Assembly: GCA_008694505.1 (NCBI GenBank)
Contig: VZDJ01000346.1
Location: 15,913,719-15,977,718 of the forward strand
Source: Cyanoderma ruficeps
Lineage: Eukaryota; Chordata; Aves; Passeriformes; Timaliidae
Length of the DNA: 64,000 bases
Direction of reading: 5' to 3'
The notes beneath the pieces were generated by a model. That model made no database searches, had not been told where the DNA came from, and saw only the letters and a list, made by a program, of their open reading frames with translations. The position numbers were made by a program, and so were the translations under genes. Shown here one piece after another: positions 39,356 to 51,312 of this stretch. Position 1 is the first letter of the stretch, and every line of letters starts with the position of its first letter.

Positions 39356-39930
39356 GGAAAGCTGTCTAAAGAGAGTAAGCATTTGCTTTCTCATCTAAAA
39401 CGGGCATTTGAGGGGGCACCATGTATCAGTACAAAAAGTATTCTAATGATTAAAGATCCAAACCTGTTTGAAACAGGAAAACATGCAATAGAAGAGTACA
39501 TTAATAGTCAAACTCTTCAGACTGCTGGTGTTGGGATTACTAATTTGAGTATTTTTTACATAAAATTAAATTAGGAAATAGTTTCTGAGAAGTTCTATTG
39601 CCAAGCAGAGTTGCAAGGACTTGAAAATGTTGACATATCTTGCTTTAAGTCATTCTGCAGTCTTCTCTCTATCCGGCAGTGCATGCAAATCACTATCCCC
39701 CATCCATACACACAGATCTGTGGCACTCTTGGCAAATAGGAGTTAAATCAAGTTATGCAGAGGAAATAATGGTAGATATCCTATTTCAATCTATGACCAA
39801 ATAACAACTACATGAAATAAGTCAGGACAGGAACCATCAAAGAAAGTGTCTTCCTGTCTGCATAATACTATGCACAGACAAGATGAATCACAAAAAATAT
39901 CCAAATTCTAACAGTGAATTGCATTTCTTG

Positions 39931-39980
39931 AGAGAGAGAGGGGGAAGAGGGGGAAGAGGGGGAAGCGGGGGAAGAGGGGG
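39931..39980. repeat. G-rich purine 9-bp tandem repeat at gap edge
   Basis: A GA dinucleotide run leads into GGGGGAAGA units (one variant with AAGC) from 39940 to 39980. Five runs of five G are separated by four-base loops, so the strand is all purine except for one C. It continues into the sequence gap. The repeat produces the false Gly/Arg-rich and Pro/Leu-rich ORFs around the gap. Confidence 0.95.
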
Positions 39981-40476
39981 NNNNNNNNNNNNNNNNNNNN
40001 NNNNNNNNNNNNNNNNNNNNNNNNNNNNNNNNNNNNNNNNNNNNNNNNNNNNNNNNNNNNNNNNNNNNNNNNNNNNNNNNNNNNNNNNNNNNNNNNNNNN
40101 NNNNNNNNNNNNNNNNNNNNNNNNNNNNNNNNNNNNNNNNNNNNNNNNNNNNNNNNNNNNNNNNNNNNNNNNNNNNNNNNNNNNNNNNNNNNNNNNNNNN
40201 NNNNNNNNNNNNNNNNNNNNNNNNNNNNNNNNNNNNNNNNNNNNNNNNNNNNNNNNNNNNNNNNNNNNNNNNNNNNNNNNNNNNNNNNNNNNNNNNNNNN
40301 NNNNNNNNNNNNNNNNNNNNNNNNNNNNNNNNNNNNNNNNNNNNNNNNNNNNNNNNNNNNNNNNNNNNNNNNNNNNNNNNNNNNNNNNNNNNNNNNNNNN
40401 NNNNNNNNNNNNNNNNNNNNNNNNNNNNNNNNNNNNNNNNNNNNNNNNNNNNNNNNNNNNNNNNNNNNNNNNNNNN
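39981..40476. other. Sequence gap (496 N)
   Basis: Unresolved bases directly following the GGGGGAAGA repeat. The right flank (TAAAAGGCTTGGAGC) is not repetitive, so the repeat probably ends inside the gap. Any ORF spanning it is an artefact. Confidence 1.
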
Positions 40477-43400
40477 TAAAAGGCTTGGAGCATATGTTTA
40501 ATTTTACAGCCAATGCAGGATCAAGTCCCCAAACTGAGTTTGATCCTTCAGACTGGATCACAACAGAATGCTCCCCTGGTACCAGTTACCACCTCCATAC
40601 CCTTTCTAGGTAACTAACATGCCTGGCCATCTTCTTCAATGAATGCCACTTCACCAGCTCAGGCTTTATACAACCCACTGAATCACCTTTTACCCATTTT
40701 GCAATACCTCTCAACTTCCTCTCTGAGTAGGACAGCTGATAAAAACTAGCCAGTGTATTTTCTTCTTATTATTCCCAGCTGCCTTTCTTCCTTAGTTTGA
40801 TGTTCTCTATAGCTCATTTTCTTTTCAATCCAAACAAGCTTTAATTTGCATACAAAATCCCACCTTGAAACACATCTTCCCTTTTTGATATATAAAGCTC
40901 ATTACATATACTGCCAACAGTCAAAATGTGGGGATCCTCTAGTTGTCTCCTTGACACATTCTTAAAAGAAGTCAATTGCAACTCAAAACACAGCCATTCC
41001 TATGTAAAGGATCCACAAAGTGACAAATAAACAATTCAGTCTCTTGGTATCTTCTCATTTAAAAATCATTATAATTGGCCTTCCTTTAGCTTTCACCAGT
41101 ATACTGATAATTTCTTCACATCAATTCACAAAGCTAATACATACAGTACTCCTGTTCAACTGCTTTAGTACACTAATAAAGAAGGCTAGAAGGGAAAGGA
41201 AAAGCTGTTGTTGGAACAAATATAAATGTACCTCTCTACTTTTAAGCTTTTGTCTACCTTCCCATTTTCTGCATGTAAATACTCCTTCAATACTAAAAGT
41301 TCATTTTCATTTTGCTACTCTCACACTTCCCATCACCTTTTGGCATTATTTCAGCTACATTTTTTTACAAAAAGCACAAACACTTTGCTTATGAAGAGTT
41401 GTCCAAAACCAGCTGCAAATTATTCTCGCTTTTCTTTGAGGAACTATTCCTCTGTCAGGACGCTCAAGTAAGCTTGATAAAAATCTATTAATTTATCAGG
41501 TCTGTTTTAATCCCAACACTCAAATTGCTAACACTTCCAAGCAAGGGAACACAGCAGTTGGTGCATTACACAAATCAACACAACCACATTTTGGTTTACA
41601 GGTACCTTGACAGAAATAAGCAAATGCACAGCAACCCCTCTGGGGCCACTATTCTAGTGCTGGTTTTACCTGCTACACCATCAAATGGATGCTGCAGCAA
41701 GGAGGACACTTTGCTAGCAACTGAAGAACCCATTTACAACTTCTGAGTCACTTAATACAATTTATGGGAAAAGACTGAGTCCCATGAAAAATTAGTAAGC
41801 AGCTTACAAATTACTCTAAAAATCCTCTGAGATACCCAACTTCTAGGCACATAAAAAACCAGCGGAGAAAACGTGCTTGTGTTTTAACAGAGACAGTTCA
41901 TTAAACTGAATACTTGAAAGGCTGAGGTACTGTAAGAATCCAAACACCAGAATGCTTTTAAAAAACTGTTTCAGCATATACTTAAACCCAAAACCAAACC
42001 AAAACAAACAAAACACTCAGGGATACAGGCCCCTCCATCTCACCAGAACAGTGAGTGCAATTACAGTTTAAAATGTGCTTACACAAAGAACTCGTGAGGT
42101 TTTGCAAAAATTCAGACTGTATCAGCTAAAGCACAGTAAAAACTTGATTAAAAGCATGTACCTTATTATAAAACAAATGTGTTATCCTTAAAGTTATACA
42201 TTGAAAATAGCTCCTGTGCCTAGTAAAATGGAAGATACCTTATCATCTCTTTACTTGCTTATTTCTGTGAGGGTGTAACACAGTACTGCCTTATAAACTT
42301 GGAATGAAAAACTATCATCTCCTTCAATAAATATGTTCAACATTTAACAGGTTGAAACATTTAACACATTTGGGGTTTACCATTTGTTGCCTAATGCTGA
42401 TCACTGTTGTGCTTTTTTTGTGGCCAGATTACAGGTACCTTCTCATTCGAGGGTGAAATGTCAATTGAGATTTCCCCTACCACCAAATCAGCTACTCTCT
42501 AAGAGAGAGTAATTTACAGTTTTATAAATGCAAAGTAAGCCTAGGGAGATTTGTTTCAATAGAATAAATCTGGTCTTTGAGATATTGTTAAGGGATATTC
42601 CCAAGCTTCTACCCCACCCTTTCTCTACCTTTGTAAAAAGCTGCCTTTGTCTGCAATAGCCCACACTTCCACAGCAGCTACCAAGAAACTCAAAAAATTA
42701 GAAGGACCAGAAAAATCTGCACGTTACCTTCATGTTATTTAAAATAGCCAAAAAAGGCATCTGAAAAACAGTAGGATTCCTTGTGCCTGTAGTGTTAGGT
42801 GTTAAGTGTGACTAGATGATTGTCAACTCAATTTGTCATTGTCCTTTCCCTCAATTAGGTGAGACTAGTAGAATTTTCAGAACTGGGTAAGTAGCTGGCT
42901 TATTCAAAAGAAATACTTAAAAATCCTGCTTTAATTTGCCCATTGCACGGAATAGTGAAGTTAGCAGACTTCATATTTTGTGGAATTGCATAAAAAAGTA
43001 ACTGAAAATCTGTTGGGCTTGTTTGGATTTTTTCCCCATTGGTAATAATTGACTTATACAAATTACACAGGAAAAAAATTAGAAGCCATTAATTAATTAC
43101 ACTTAGAAAAACAACATGTTAAAATATTTCTAAAGATTTTACTTTTCCCCCTTTTCAGCATCACAGTAAGAACCACACATTTTATTTATTTTGGAATGAC
43201 TTACAATCCATTTTTCTCTAGCCGGTTATAATATTGTCCAGTCTTCTAATAGATGGGAAGTATCCTTTTTTCAATAACAAATTACACAATCTATTAGCAA
43301 GTCAGCTATTTCTCTTTCTTTTTCAACTACCATGAAGGCCATCCAGTGATAGTAATTTACTGAACTGTATTTTCTTTTTACTTCTAAAGAAAAAAATACA

Positions 43401-46400
43401 CCTACGATAAGCAGCAGACAGAGAAGACTTCACATACTGTGACTCTTGTAACTGTTCAGGTCTTGTTCCCCAGCTGGTTTTACAACGACACATTTAAAAA
43501 ATCTCAAAGAAAATTTTTAGAAGGCATGTTTCTGTTGGGGAGGAGGCAGAGCACTATTTACATGCCCAGTTTTCAGATAAATTATGTTTAAAATAAAATC
43601 TAGCCTGAAACATCAGAATAGTAGTAAGTATGGTGTGCCAAAAATATATACTACCATCTGACAGCACCTCAAACAGATTCTAGTCATTAACTTCCTATGT
43701 GTCCTGAAGTGACAATATTTTGTATAAACAGCTCGTTTGCTTAAGAAAATAATCTTGTTTTCTTAAGTATGTTTGAAGCAAACATCTTTCCTGGTGTGCA
43801 GACAGATCATCTTCCAGAATATCTACAGCACGCACTGAGTTTTTTTAATATGTACTTTATATGTGTTTTTTGTGAAATAGTGTCTATCATGATGGAATAC
43901 ACAATGATGAAGTACTTCCAGTAATTTTTAAAAAGCATACAAAGCATGTTCCTCTGATAAAAAGGGAGCAATCTGATATGGTTTGGCCCTTCACATGAAG
44001 ATCTACCTAAAGCTGAAGTAATTATACATTTCATATCCAGTTCCTTCATTTTTAGAAAAGGCAGGCCATGGTTTCATATGTAGAGGATCAGTCCATGAAA
44101 GCTTGAGGAAAGAAAAAGCTTAAAAATCTTTTTTAAGAAGAGAAGAGAAGACACAAACTGAAATAGAAATTACTAATAAAAAAGAAACCACCACATGTTC
44201 TGGAACAGATGTCCACATTTTAATTTTGTACTGTTTTGTAGTGTTATCAGATTAGATGGCACAAGGCAAAGATTACTATCCTCTTTTTATACAAAACACA
44301 ACTTATTACCAATTTATGGTGGAATACATTCTTTGCTGTCAGATGTTCAGCAATTGTGTGTCTGGGAGCCACAGCAAAGCCTACATGAAACACCATATCT
44401 GCATTTCTGGCATGACTAAGGGAACATATATTAGGTTTCCATATGGAAGTTCTCTCTTAGGTTAACAGCAGGAGTTATTTTAAAAAATTACACATTTCCC
44501 TCAGTGTCAAAAACTTACAGGCCTCAAGGTCTCTTGTGGAGGTAAAATAAGCACTTAGCACACAGTTCATCAGATTTCTCAAATGCTGGTTTTTATGCAT
44601 TGAATCAAATCCTTTGATTTTTACAATGTAGAAAATAAATTTACCCATTTTAAACTTATCTTCACAGAAAGAGACTATACTAAAAAACACAACACCCTGC
44701 CTTTTAACTTCTACTTCCCACCACCACTTCATTCCCAGAAACACGGAGTACAACTCCCACTGCAGTAAATACACTGTTTCTTCATGTATAAATTCTCTTC
44801 TCTCTGCCTCCACTCTTAGCCAATTTAATGCCCATATTTCTTTCCACTGTCCCTGCTGCTTAAGCTTTGCCTGTTTACTTATGCAATTCTCACTGAGTAA
44901 ATACAAAACTAGCAAATTACCATCTTATAAACGTAAAAGTGGTACACTATCATCTTCTGCAATTCTCATTGATAAGTATTTTGCCAATCCTTCTTTGCCT
45001 GTTTACCACTGGGGATTAGGGCCAATTCATCTAATTCTTTTTCCTCAAGAAACATGATAAAGACATTCTTCTCCCAGTTAAAACTGTAAGTAAACATTAC
45101 CCTGTAGCCCATTTACTACTTAAAATTAGTAACCCACTTGGCTTGTTCAAGTCCCAGGATGTAACTGGCACATCTCTATTTCTCAGCAGAATGGACCTAA
45201 AATACTATTTCACTGTTATGATATCAATTAATTACTATACAGTTTCCATTATACAGAATCTTATGACATCCATTACATTTGTAAAAATGTACTTCTACAC
45301 AGCCAAGTTTCTTAAATAATGAAAAATGTATTAATTTTAAAAATACAAATTAATAAAATGTAATCTTCAATTCTGAGCTGCAGTGAGATTACTAGTGTTT
45401 TACTCTTCTTGGAAGTAAAGTCTAATTAACTTGCACTAAAAGTAGTCAATTCAATTTAAAAAATAAAATCTCTTCCTTCAGGGCTGAATCATTAAAGGCT
45501 AAAAACTCCATTTCCAGCCCACTGTGAAGGGAAACAATAAATAGGTGTTTCAAATAGGTCAGCTGGATTATTTTCTGTAAAGACAATAACACTGCATATA
45601 AGAGCTATGTTTTCTTGGACATTATTATTTTACAAACTGTTTTGTAGAAGAGGCAAACCAAATAAATGTATCTTTGCATGAGACACCAAGTCTTAAAAGA
45701 AGTCTCTTCATATTTCTGGGGTTTTCTGCATATCTTAAAAATAATTGTGTAAACCAACCGGGAGGCCCTACTACTTAGCAGGATGCCAATTTAAAAGAAG
45801 GAAACAACAGGTCCATTTGCCAGATTCCAAATCAACCCAATGTCCAGGCCAGGAACAAAGAACCACCATGCTCTGAGATAACAATTTAATAAAATTTGCG
45901 ACATCCGAAGTAGCAATCTTTACCTCAGCATAAAATTCACAGGCATCAAATTTAATAAAATGGCCCCAATAAAAGTTAATCAAAAGTGTTTAAATGTATT
46001 GGCAATAAAACAAATTTTATGGCAGCAGAGTCAGTTGTCTTCTGTGTGACAAATGAACTGAGCACTGAAAATGGGTGATGCATCAGCACCATTTCAACAA
46101 TGAAAAACGCACGCAAGTCTGGCAGGAGAGAAAGTCCACGCAGGCAGAGCACAGAAGTGAGTGAAACACCCAGCACACCATGCCTTTTGCACTATGCAGA
46201 AGACAAAAACAACCAAGGGGGGTTGCTTTTCTTCAGGACGATTATAACTTTACCTAGGCTACAGCAAAAGGTACTTCAGTAATGTCTGCTCTTTAATTAC
46301 ATGCCAAATGCAGAACAAGTACCAAACATGAGAAAAGCCACAGTCAGAAGGTCAGCAGGTATTCCTACAAGAGACAAATTCTGCTCCACTCACTATCACG

Positions 46401-46520
46401 CCAGTTCGAATCCTTACCAGTATGAACCTCTGAAATTTGTAACACACAAATTGTGACCCTAATTAACTTTCCTGGAGTTGGATGATGAATCAGACTGTGT
46501 TGGTTAATGTTACGTGTATG
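40477..46520 (-). other. EIF3H: EIF3H intron 2, 40.5-46.5 kb
   Basis: Non-coding. The 40.6-41.5 kb part is pyrimidine-rich on the plus strand and carries a 124-codon frame rich in Leu/Ser/Phe that looks fortuitous. A 146-codon minus-strand frame at 44475-44915 is the longest uninterrupted frame outside repeats and the gap, but has no recognised domain. A short A/C-rich tract lies near 41980-42020. Confidence 0.7.
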
Positions 46521-46552
46521 CATATATTACAGCAGTTTCACAGAATCATTTT

Positions 46553-46622
46553 CCAGAGCAGAGGGCTGGAATTAGGTGATCTTCAAGGTCCTTTCCAACC
46601 CAGCCATTCTGTGATTCTACAA
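46553..46622 (+). mobile_element. CR1 LINE 3'-end fragment
   Basis: GGGCTGGAATTAGGTGATCT, then TCAAGGTCCTTTCCAACCCA and CCATTCTGTGATTCTAC, match the terminal part of avian CR1 including the characteristic gattct tail. Only about 70 bp are kept. Confidence 0.85.
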
Positions 46623-46694
46623 TTTTTAAAAACAGCATCAGCAACTGCATTTGGATCAAAGCCTCTCAACTTGTCATTTGAACTTAAAACTGCT

Positions 46695-46945
46695 AAATTC
46701 TTTTCACAGGCAACAAGCAACAGGACAAGAGAAAAGAGCCTCAAGCTGCGTCACAGAAGGTTCAGCTCCAACATCAGGATCAATTTCTGCACTGAAAGGG
46801 TAGTCAGGCATTGGAATAGGCTTCTCAGGAAAGCCCTGGAAGCATTCAAGGATTGCCTGGATGTGGCACTACAGGCTGTGGTGTTCAATAAAAGGCTGGA
46901 CTCAATAATCTTGGAGGTCTTTTCCAACATTAATGATTCTAAGTT
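46695..46945 (+). mobile_element. CR1 LINE 3'-end fragment, second copy
   Basis: AACAGGACAAGAGAAAAGAG, then TTGGAATAGGCTTCTCAGG (gcactggaacaggctgcccagg), GGCTGGACTCAATAATCTTG and TCTTTTCCAACATTAATGAT follow the CR1 3' region in order. The fortuitous 177-codon frame at 46482-47015 runs through both CR1 tails and is not a gene. Confidence 0.88.
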
Positions 46946-48649
46946 TTCTTCCTGGAAGCAATCCGTTACCCTTCTCATCACAGCAAGCACCTTGTGCCAC
47001 CTAAAAAGTTTCTAAGATTGTCTTCTCTAACAAAGACAAGTTTTGTACATCTTTATACAACAATATTTGTTTCAAAATATTTTTCTTTAAGAAACTAGTT
47101 AAATTATGTTCAGCCCCAGTCAGTCTTATTTTAAGGAAGAAATACTGTATGGCCTTCCTAAATGAGATGCAGATCAGAAATAAAAGACAAACAGCAGGTT
47201 TACGGTAAAAAAACAGAAAGTAAAAAATCATCTATCTTGAATACTTCACCTTATGATTTTCCCTTGCAGCATGAGATGCACTGTGGCCTATTAAGAAACA
47301 GAAAAAACAAAAACCAAACTACTTCATCTTGTGAGGCAAAGCAGCTGAAATGAAAGATTAAAACCAATTACCAGTTCTGTCAAGTCCACAGCACCCTACA
47401 AGAAAATCCAGTTTACTTTTTCCTTTTTCTTCTACAAAGCTGAGCTCAAAAAATGTGTTCTGCTTACTGAGCACACGACTACTATCTTTTTCTCACTACC
47501 TTTTACTGTCCAGTGTTTTAAAACGCAAAAAAGTCACTACTAATAATTGGTACACGCAATATGGAAATCATGTTTCATTATGTGGGGAGGTATGTACGCA
47601 GTGTCCATTTTTATCCTTGCATACTTGAAATCAGAATATATATTGTCAAAATATATAATATATAATCATCATTATATATTATATAATCAATATATAATCA
47701 GAATATATATAGTTCAAAAAAAATTTCTTTAGTACTTCTCTACCTTAAGAATTACTACTTTGAGCCACCTTTCTGAAGATAGCTTTTTACATATACTACT
47801 ACAAAGGATGCAGCCTGTTGCATTGTTTCCCCTAAAACACTAATTTCATTTTCATATGCCTCTTTAATCAATTACATGAGGTATCCTTTCCCAGTACATA
47901 CTTCTACATACTCCTGTTTTCCTAACCAGTATGAACAAGCAGGAATTTTACACAGAAATGGTTAAAACAATAAAAAAAAATAGGTCAGGCTATTTTATTC
48001 ATAACATGAAAAATAGATCAATAGGAAAAATCTAACTGGAAGTTTACTTTGGCTAAAAGAGAGATGCGTCCATACACTAAAAGTGAAATGCAATTTTATT
48101 TAATGCTCATAAATTCTAACAGAGACAAAGCCGTGCCTTCATGGGAGCATGGTCAGTTACTTTTTAGTTCACTCAAAATTGCCCAACCACCAGCAGCAAA
48201 ATACATGCTTAGCTTCAAGCATGGCAATTCAGGCACTACAGGATTACTGGCTTATGATTTTTCCAAGTGACAAGAACAAAAGAGAACATACGAAGAATTT
48301 ATTTTGACACCTGTATTTTGAAAAGAATGGGAAGAAAGTCAAGACTTCAACTATTTCCATGGTAAAACTCAGCTCTTCAGCATTTAAAAGAGACAGACAA
48401 TTTGCAGTGCTTATAACTCAGTTAAAAGAACTTCATTTCCCTTTTCAACAGCTGCCACCTGTAAGACCACAGTTCAAAGGACCACAGGGAAAAAAAGCAC
48501 AGGAAAGGAACTCACACAACTGAAGAGCTGGAGGAACAAAAGAGTGAGAATCAGTTATAGCCTTTTGTATAGGGAAATAAAGTGTTGTGATGCTAGACAT
48601 TCCAAAATTAGAATGAGACGAACTTCAAACATTTCTGCAACAACTACCC
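46946..48649 (-). other. EIF3H: EIF3H intron 2, 46.9-48.6 kb
   Basis: AT-rich non-coding sequence holding the palindromic TATATAAT cluster at 47.65 kb. Nothing else recognised. Confidence 0.7.
47652..47685. repeat. Perfect AT inverted repeat (hairpin/cruciform-prone)
   Basis: Left arm TATATAATATATAAT (47652-47666), 4-base loop CATC, right arm ATTATATATTATATA (47671-47685): 15 of 15 pairs. Further TATATAATCA copies follow up to about 47712. Likely a microsatellite-derived palindrome, not a terminator. Confidence 0.9.
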
Positions 48650-48810
48650 AGGCATCCCAAGGAAGTTACTTCAATTCTTCTATGCATCAGCTTCTTTAAC
48701 TGTAAACTAGTGATAGTTTTTACCTCACAGAGAGGTTATGAGGCAATTAACTGATCATAAAGCATGCCAAGATCATCAAGTGAAAGGTGCTATGCAAGTG
48801 CAGGGTATTA
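48650..48810 (+). mobile_element. MIR/CORE-like SINE relic
   Basis: CCCAAGGAAGTTACTTCAAT (ccttgggcaagttacttaac), ATCAGCTTCTTTAACTGTAA (ctcagtttcctcatctgtaa) and TTTTTACCTCACAGAGAGG (tacctcatagggttg) come first. The tail TGAAAGGTGCTATGCAAGTG CAGGGTATTA resembles the gtgctatataagtgc..gtattatta ending of amniote MIR-type SINEs. Block order is collinear over about 160 bp, so the match is better than the one at 12.3 kb. Confidence 0.72.
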
Positions 48811-50561
48811 ATCTCACACTCCAGGTACAAATCATTCTCTTATCCCACCTTTTACCTAGTGTTGGCAGCTTTACAACCATTAAAACTCTCTGCTACATAC
48901 ATTGGCTCAATTCCCTGCAGCAGACATCTCAGACACAGTGCACTTTTGTGGTTCAGCTACCTACACTTTCCTACATAAAACAGGGCACTTGGTTCAAGAC
49001 ATCTGCAGCTTCAGGTAGACTGCCCAAACACCCAGCCTGCAAGCTGGATACAGGCTGTGTTTTTGGCTGCAATACCACAAGATCCATGAAACTTCTGTCA
49101 GCTGCATGTAACATATGTTGTTAGATACCATCTAACAAGCATAAAAACTCTAACATAGAAGCAGGAAAAGGCCACCCTTGCAAATTTAAGTTTTAATTGC
49201 ATTGGTTCTATTACCAGTTAGAATGGTTACATTTCATCCACCATAATGTTATTTAGATAATATATTAGATGGAAACTTCCTTCTAAATTAATAAAACAAT
49301 TTTAAGTTTGGAACAGGCAGTAACATAAACACTGGAAAATTCACACTCAGGATCACTGGTGATACAGATCCAGCAGAGGTGGCAAAAAGGACAGTGCAGC
49401 AAAGAGATAGTGCTTTTATCAGCCTGGTCTGCAGGTCAGAAGATCAAGTAGAAAAAAGGTTTACAAGCAGGAAGTGCAAGGGAGAGAGAGCAGTAGTGCA
49501 AGCAAGGGCAGATCTGTTCTATGTTAACAGGACAAGCTGGAGGAAGGAAAGAAAAAGATCAAGGCAAGAGACAAGAGAACAATAAATCAAATGTAACCCT
49601 AATGCCATAATCTGGGCAGGGAATGGGAGAGACTTTAAAAAAGAGGTGACAGTAAAAATTGATTTACCATAGAGTGATATTCCATACAAAAAGATAGAAT
49701 GAAACGCCAAACACTTTAGAAAGCTAAAGAAAATACAGCATTTACAAGGTTCCAGATAGGACAGAAGAGCAGCTTCGGAGTCTGCACGTGTGGATGACAT
49801 GATGACAACAAAGCCATTTCAAAGATTGCCTGGGACACTACGAAGGAAACGCAAAACAAACCATAATGATGATCAAAGTTACACAGCACTGGCTAAATCC
49901 ACTTCAGTCCTGCATTCACTACAGCTTCAAGTTATGATTTACTAGTATAAACAAAGTCTTTTTTTTCCTTCCACAGCTCAGAAGTGCTTTGCAGTTCCCT
50001 AAGCCTGAAACTAACATCCCTTTCCATTCTTTTCTTCCAAGTCTCTTTTGAGTAATTTTCCCCTTTCACAGAGCCAACAGCAATAGCATTTTATAGATGT
50101 TCAGTGCGTTATACACCTCTCTTCTACACAGAGACAAAAAGAAACACACATATACCCTTACACAAGTTCTGACAGGAGAAAGGCATTCTGGGAAGAAAAA
50201 TATCAACACGACTTCTAAACAGTTAATACTTTTTAAATTAAAAGACTACTGATGTGTTTTAATACACCTGATCAAGTATGTTCTTCATGTCATGCTATAT
50301 TAATTCTGTACTTTCATAACAAGAAGCAGGGGGGCCAGAGTGGTCTTAAATTGTAAGAGTTTGAATGTATATACAGACAAAACATATTTAGCAGGAGTAA
50401 ATAAGTTCTATCAAACTTCTAGTTATTCATCCATATCTACAATTTTTTTATCATTTTTAGCCACAACTTCATAAAATGAGAATGGTGACCTTGTGTTAAT
50501 CAAGATATGACAGTGATCTCTGGTAAGACTGGAAGATGTATTATTTTACCACTTTACAGAA
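48811..50561 (-). other. EIF3H: EIF3H intron 2, 48.8-50.6 kb
   Basis: Non-coding. A purine-rich stretch at about 49380-49590 carries overlapping short frames without recognised domains. No repeat family assigned. Confidence 0.65.
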
Positions 50562-51312
50562 TTACAGAATAAGCTGAGTTGGAAGGGACTCACAAGGATC
50601 ATCCAGTCCAACTCTTGGCCCTCCACAGCACATTGCCAGGAGCCCCACCATGCGCCTCAGAGTATTGTCCAAACACTTCTCAAACTCGGTCAGTGCTGTC
50701 ACCACTTCCCTGGGGAGCCTATTCCAGTGCCCAAACACCCTCTGAATGAACAACTTTTCCTGATATCCCACCTAAGCCTCCCATGACACAACTCCAGGCT
50801 GTTTCCTCAGGTTCTGTCACTGATCACCACAGACAAGAGTTCAGTTTCTGGCCCTCCTCCTCACCTCATGAGGAACTTGTGGCCTGCCATGAGGTCTCTG
50901 TTCAGTCTCCTCCAGGCAAACTGACCTCATCTGCTCCTCATATGGCCTCCCCTCAAGGCCCTTCAACACTTTCTTTGCCCTCTTTTGGCAAATATTTCTT
51001 AACAGCACACAAGACTCGAGGTGAGGCTGCCCCAGTGCAGAGCAGAGCAGGACAATCCCCTCCCTTGCCCAGCTGGCCATGCTGGGCCTGATGCACTCCA
51101 GGACAGGCTTGGCCCTCCTGGCTGCCAGGGCACTGCTGACTCATATTCATCTTTCCATCAACCAGGACCCTGAGGTCCCTTTCCATGGCACTGCTCTCCA
51201 GCCTCTCATTCCCCAGTCTTTCTGTACATTCATGGATGCCCCATTCCAGGTGCAGAATCTGACACTCCCTCACTGAACTTCATATTGTTTAGGACTGCCC
51301 AGTCCTGATCTG

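Larger units (their letters stand above)
32573..39930 (-). other. EIF3H: EIF3H intron 2, 32.6-39.9 kb
   Basis: AT-rich non-coding sequence. It contains a 19-bp tandem duplication (33.57 kb), an (AT)n run (36387-36403), an A/C-rich tract (about 37800-37862) and a 58-bp direct duplication (39.24-39.36 kb). No exon or RNA gene recognised. Confidence 0.75.

Noticed and set aside
39883..40561. Three long ORFs (198-217 codons) spanning the N gap, with Gly/Arg-rich or Pro/Leu-rich ends
   Set aside because: They consist mostly of unknown bases plus translation of the GGGGGAAGA repeat; no real coding evidence.
41020..41394. 124-codon plus-strand frame with hydrophobic segments
   Set aside because: Pyrimidine-rich intron sequence naturally gives Leu/Ser/Phe; no domain and opposite strand to the gene.
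46395..46425. GTTCGAATCC-like tRNA T-arm motif
   Set aside because: The flanking five-base arms (GCCAG and CCTTA) do not pair and there is no acceptor stem or D-arm nearby.
46482..47015. 177-codon plus-strand ORF
   Set aside because: It reads through two CR1 3' tails and unrelated intron sequence; it matches no protein and is opposite to the gene.
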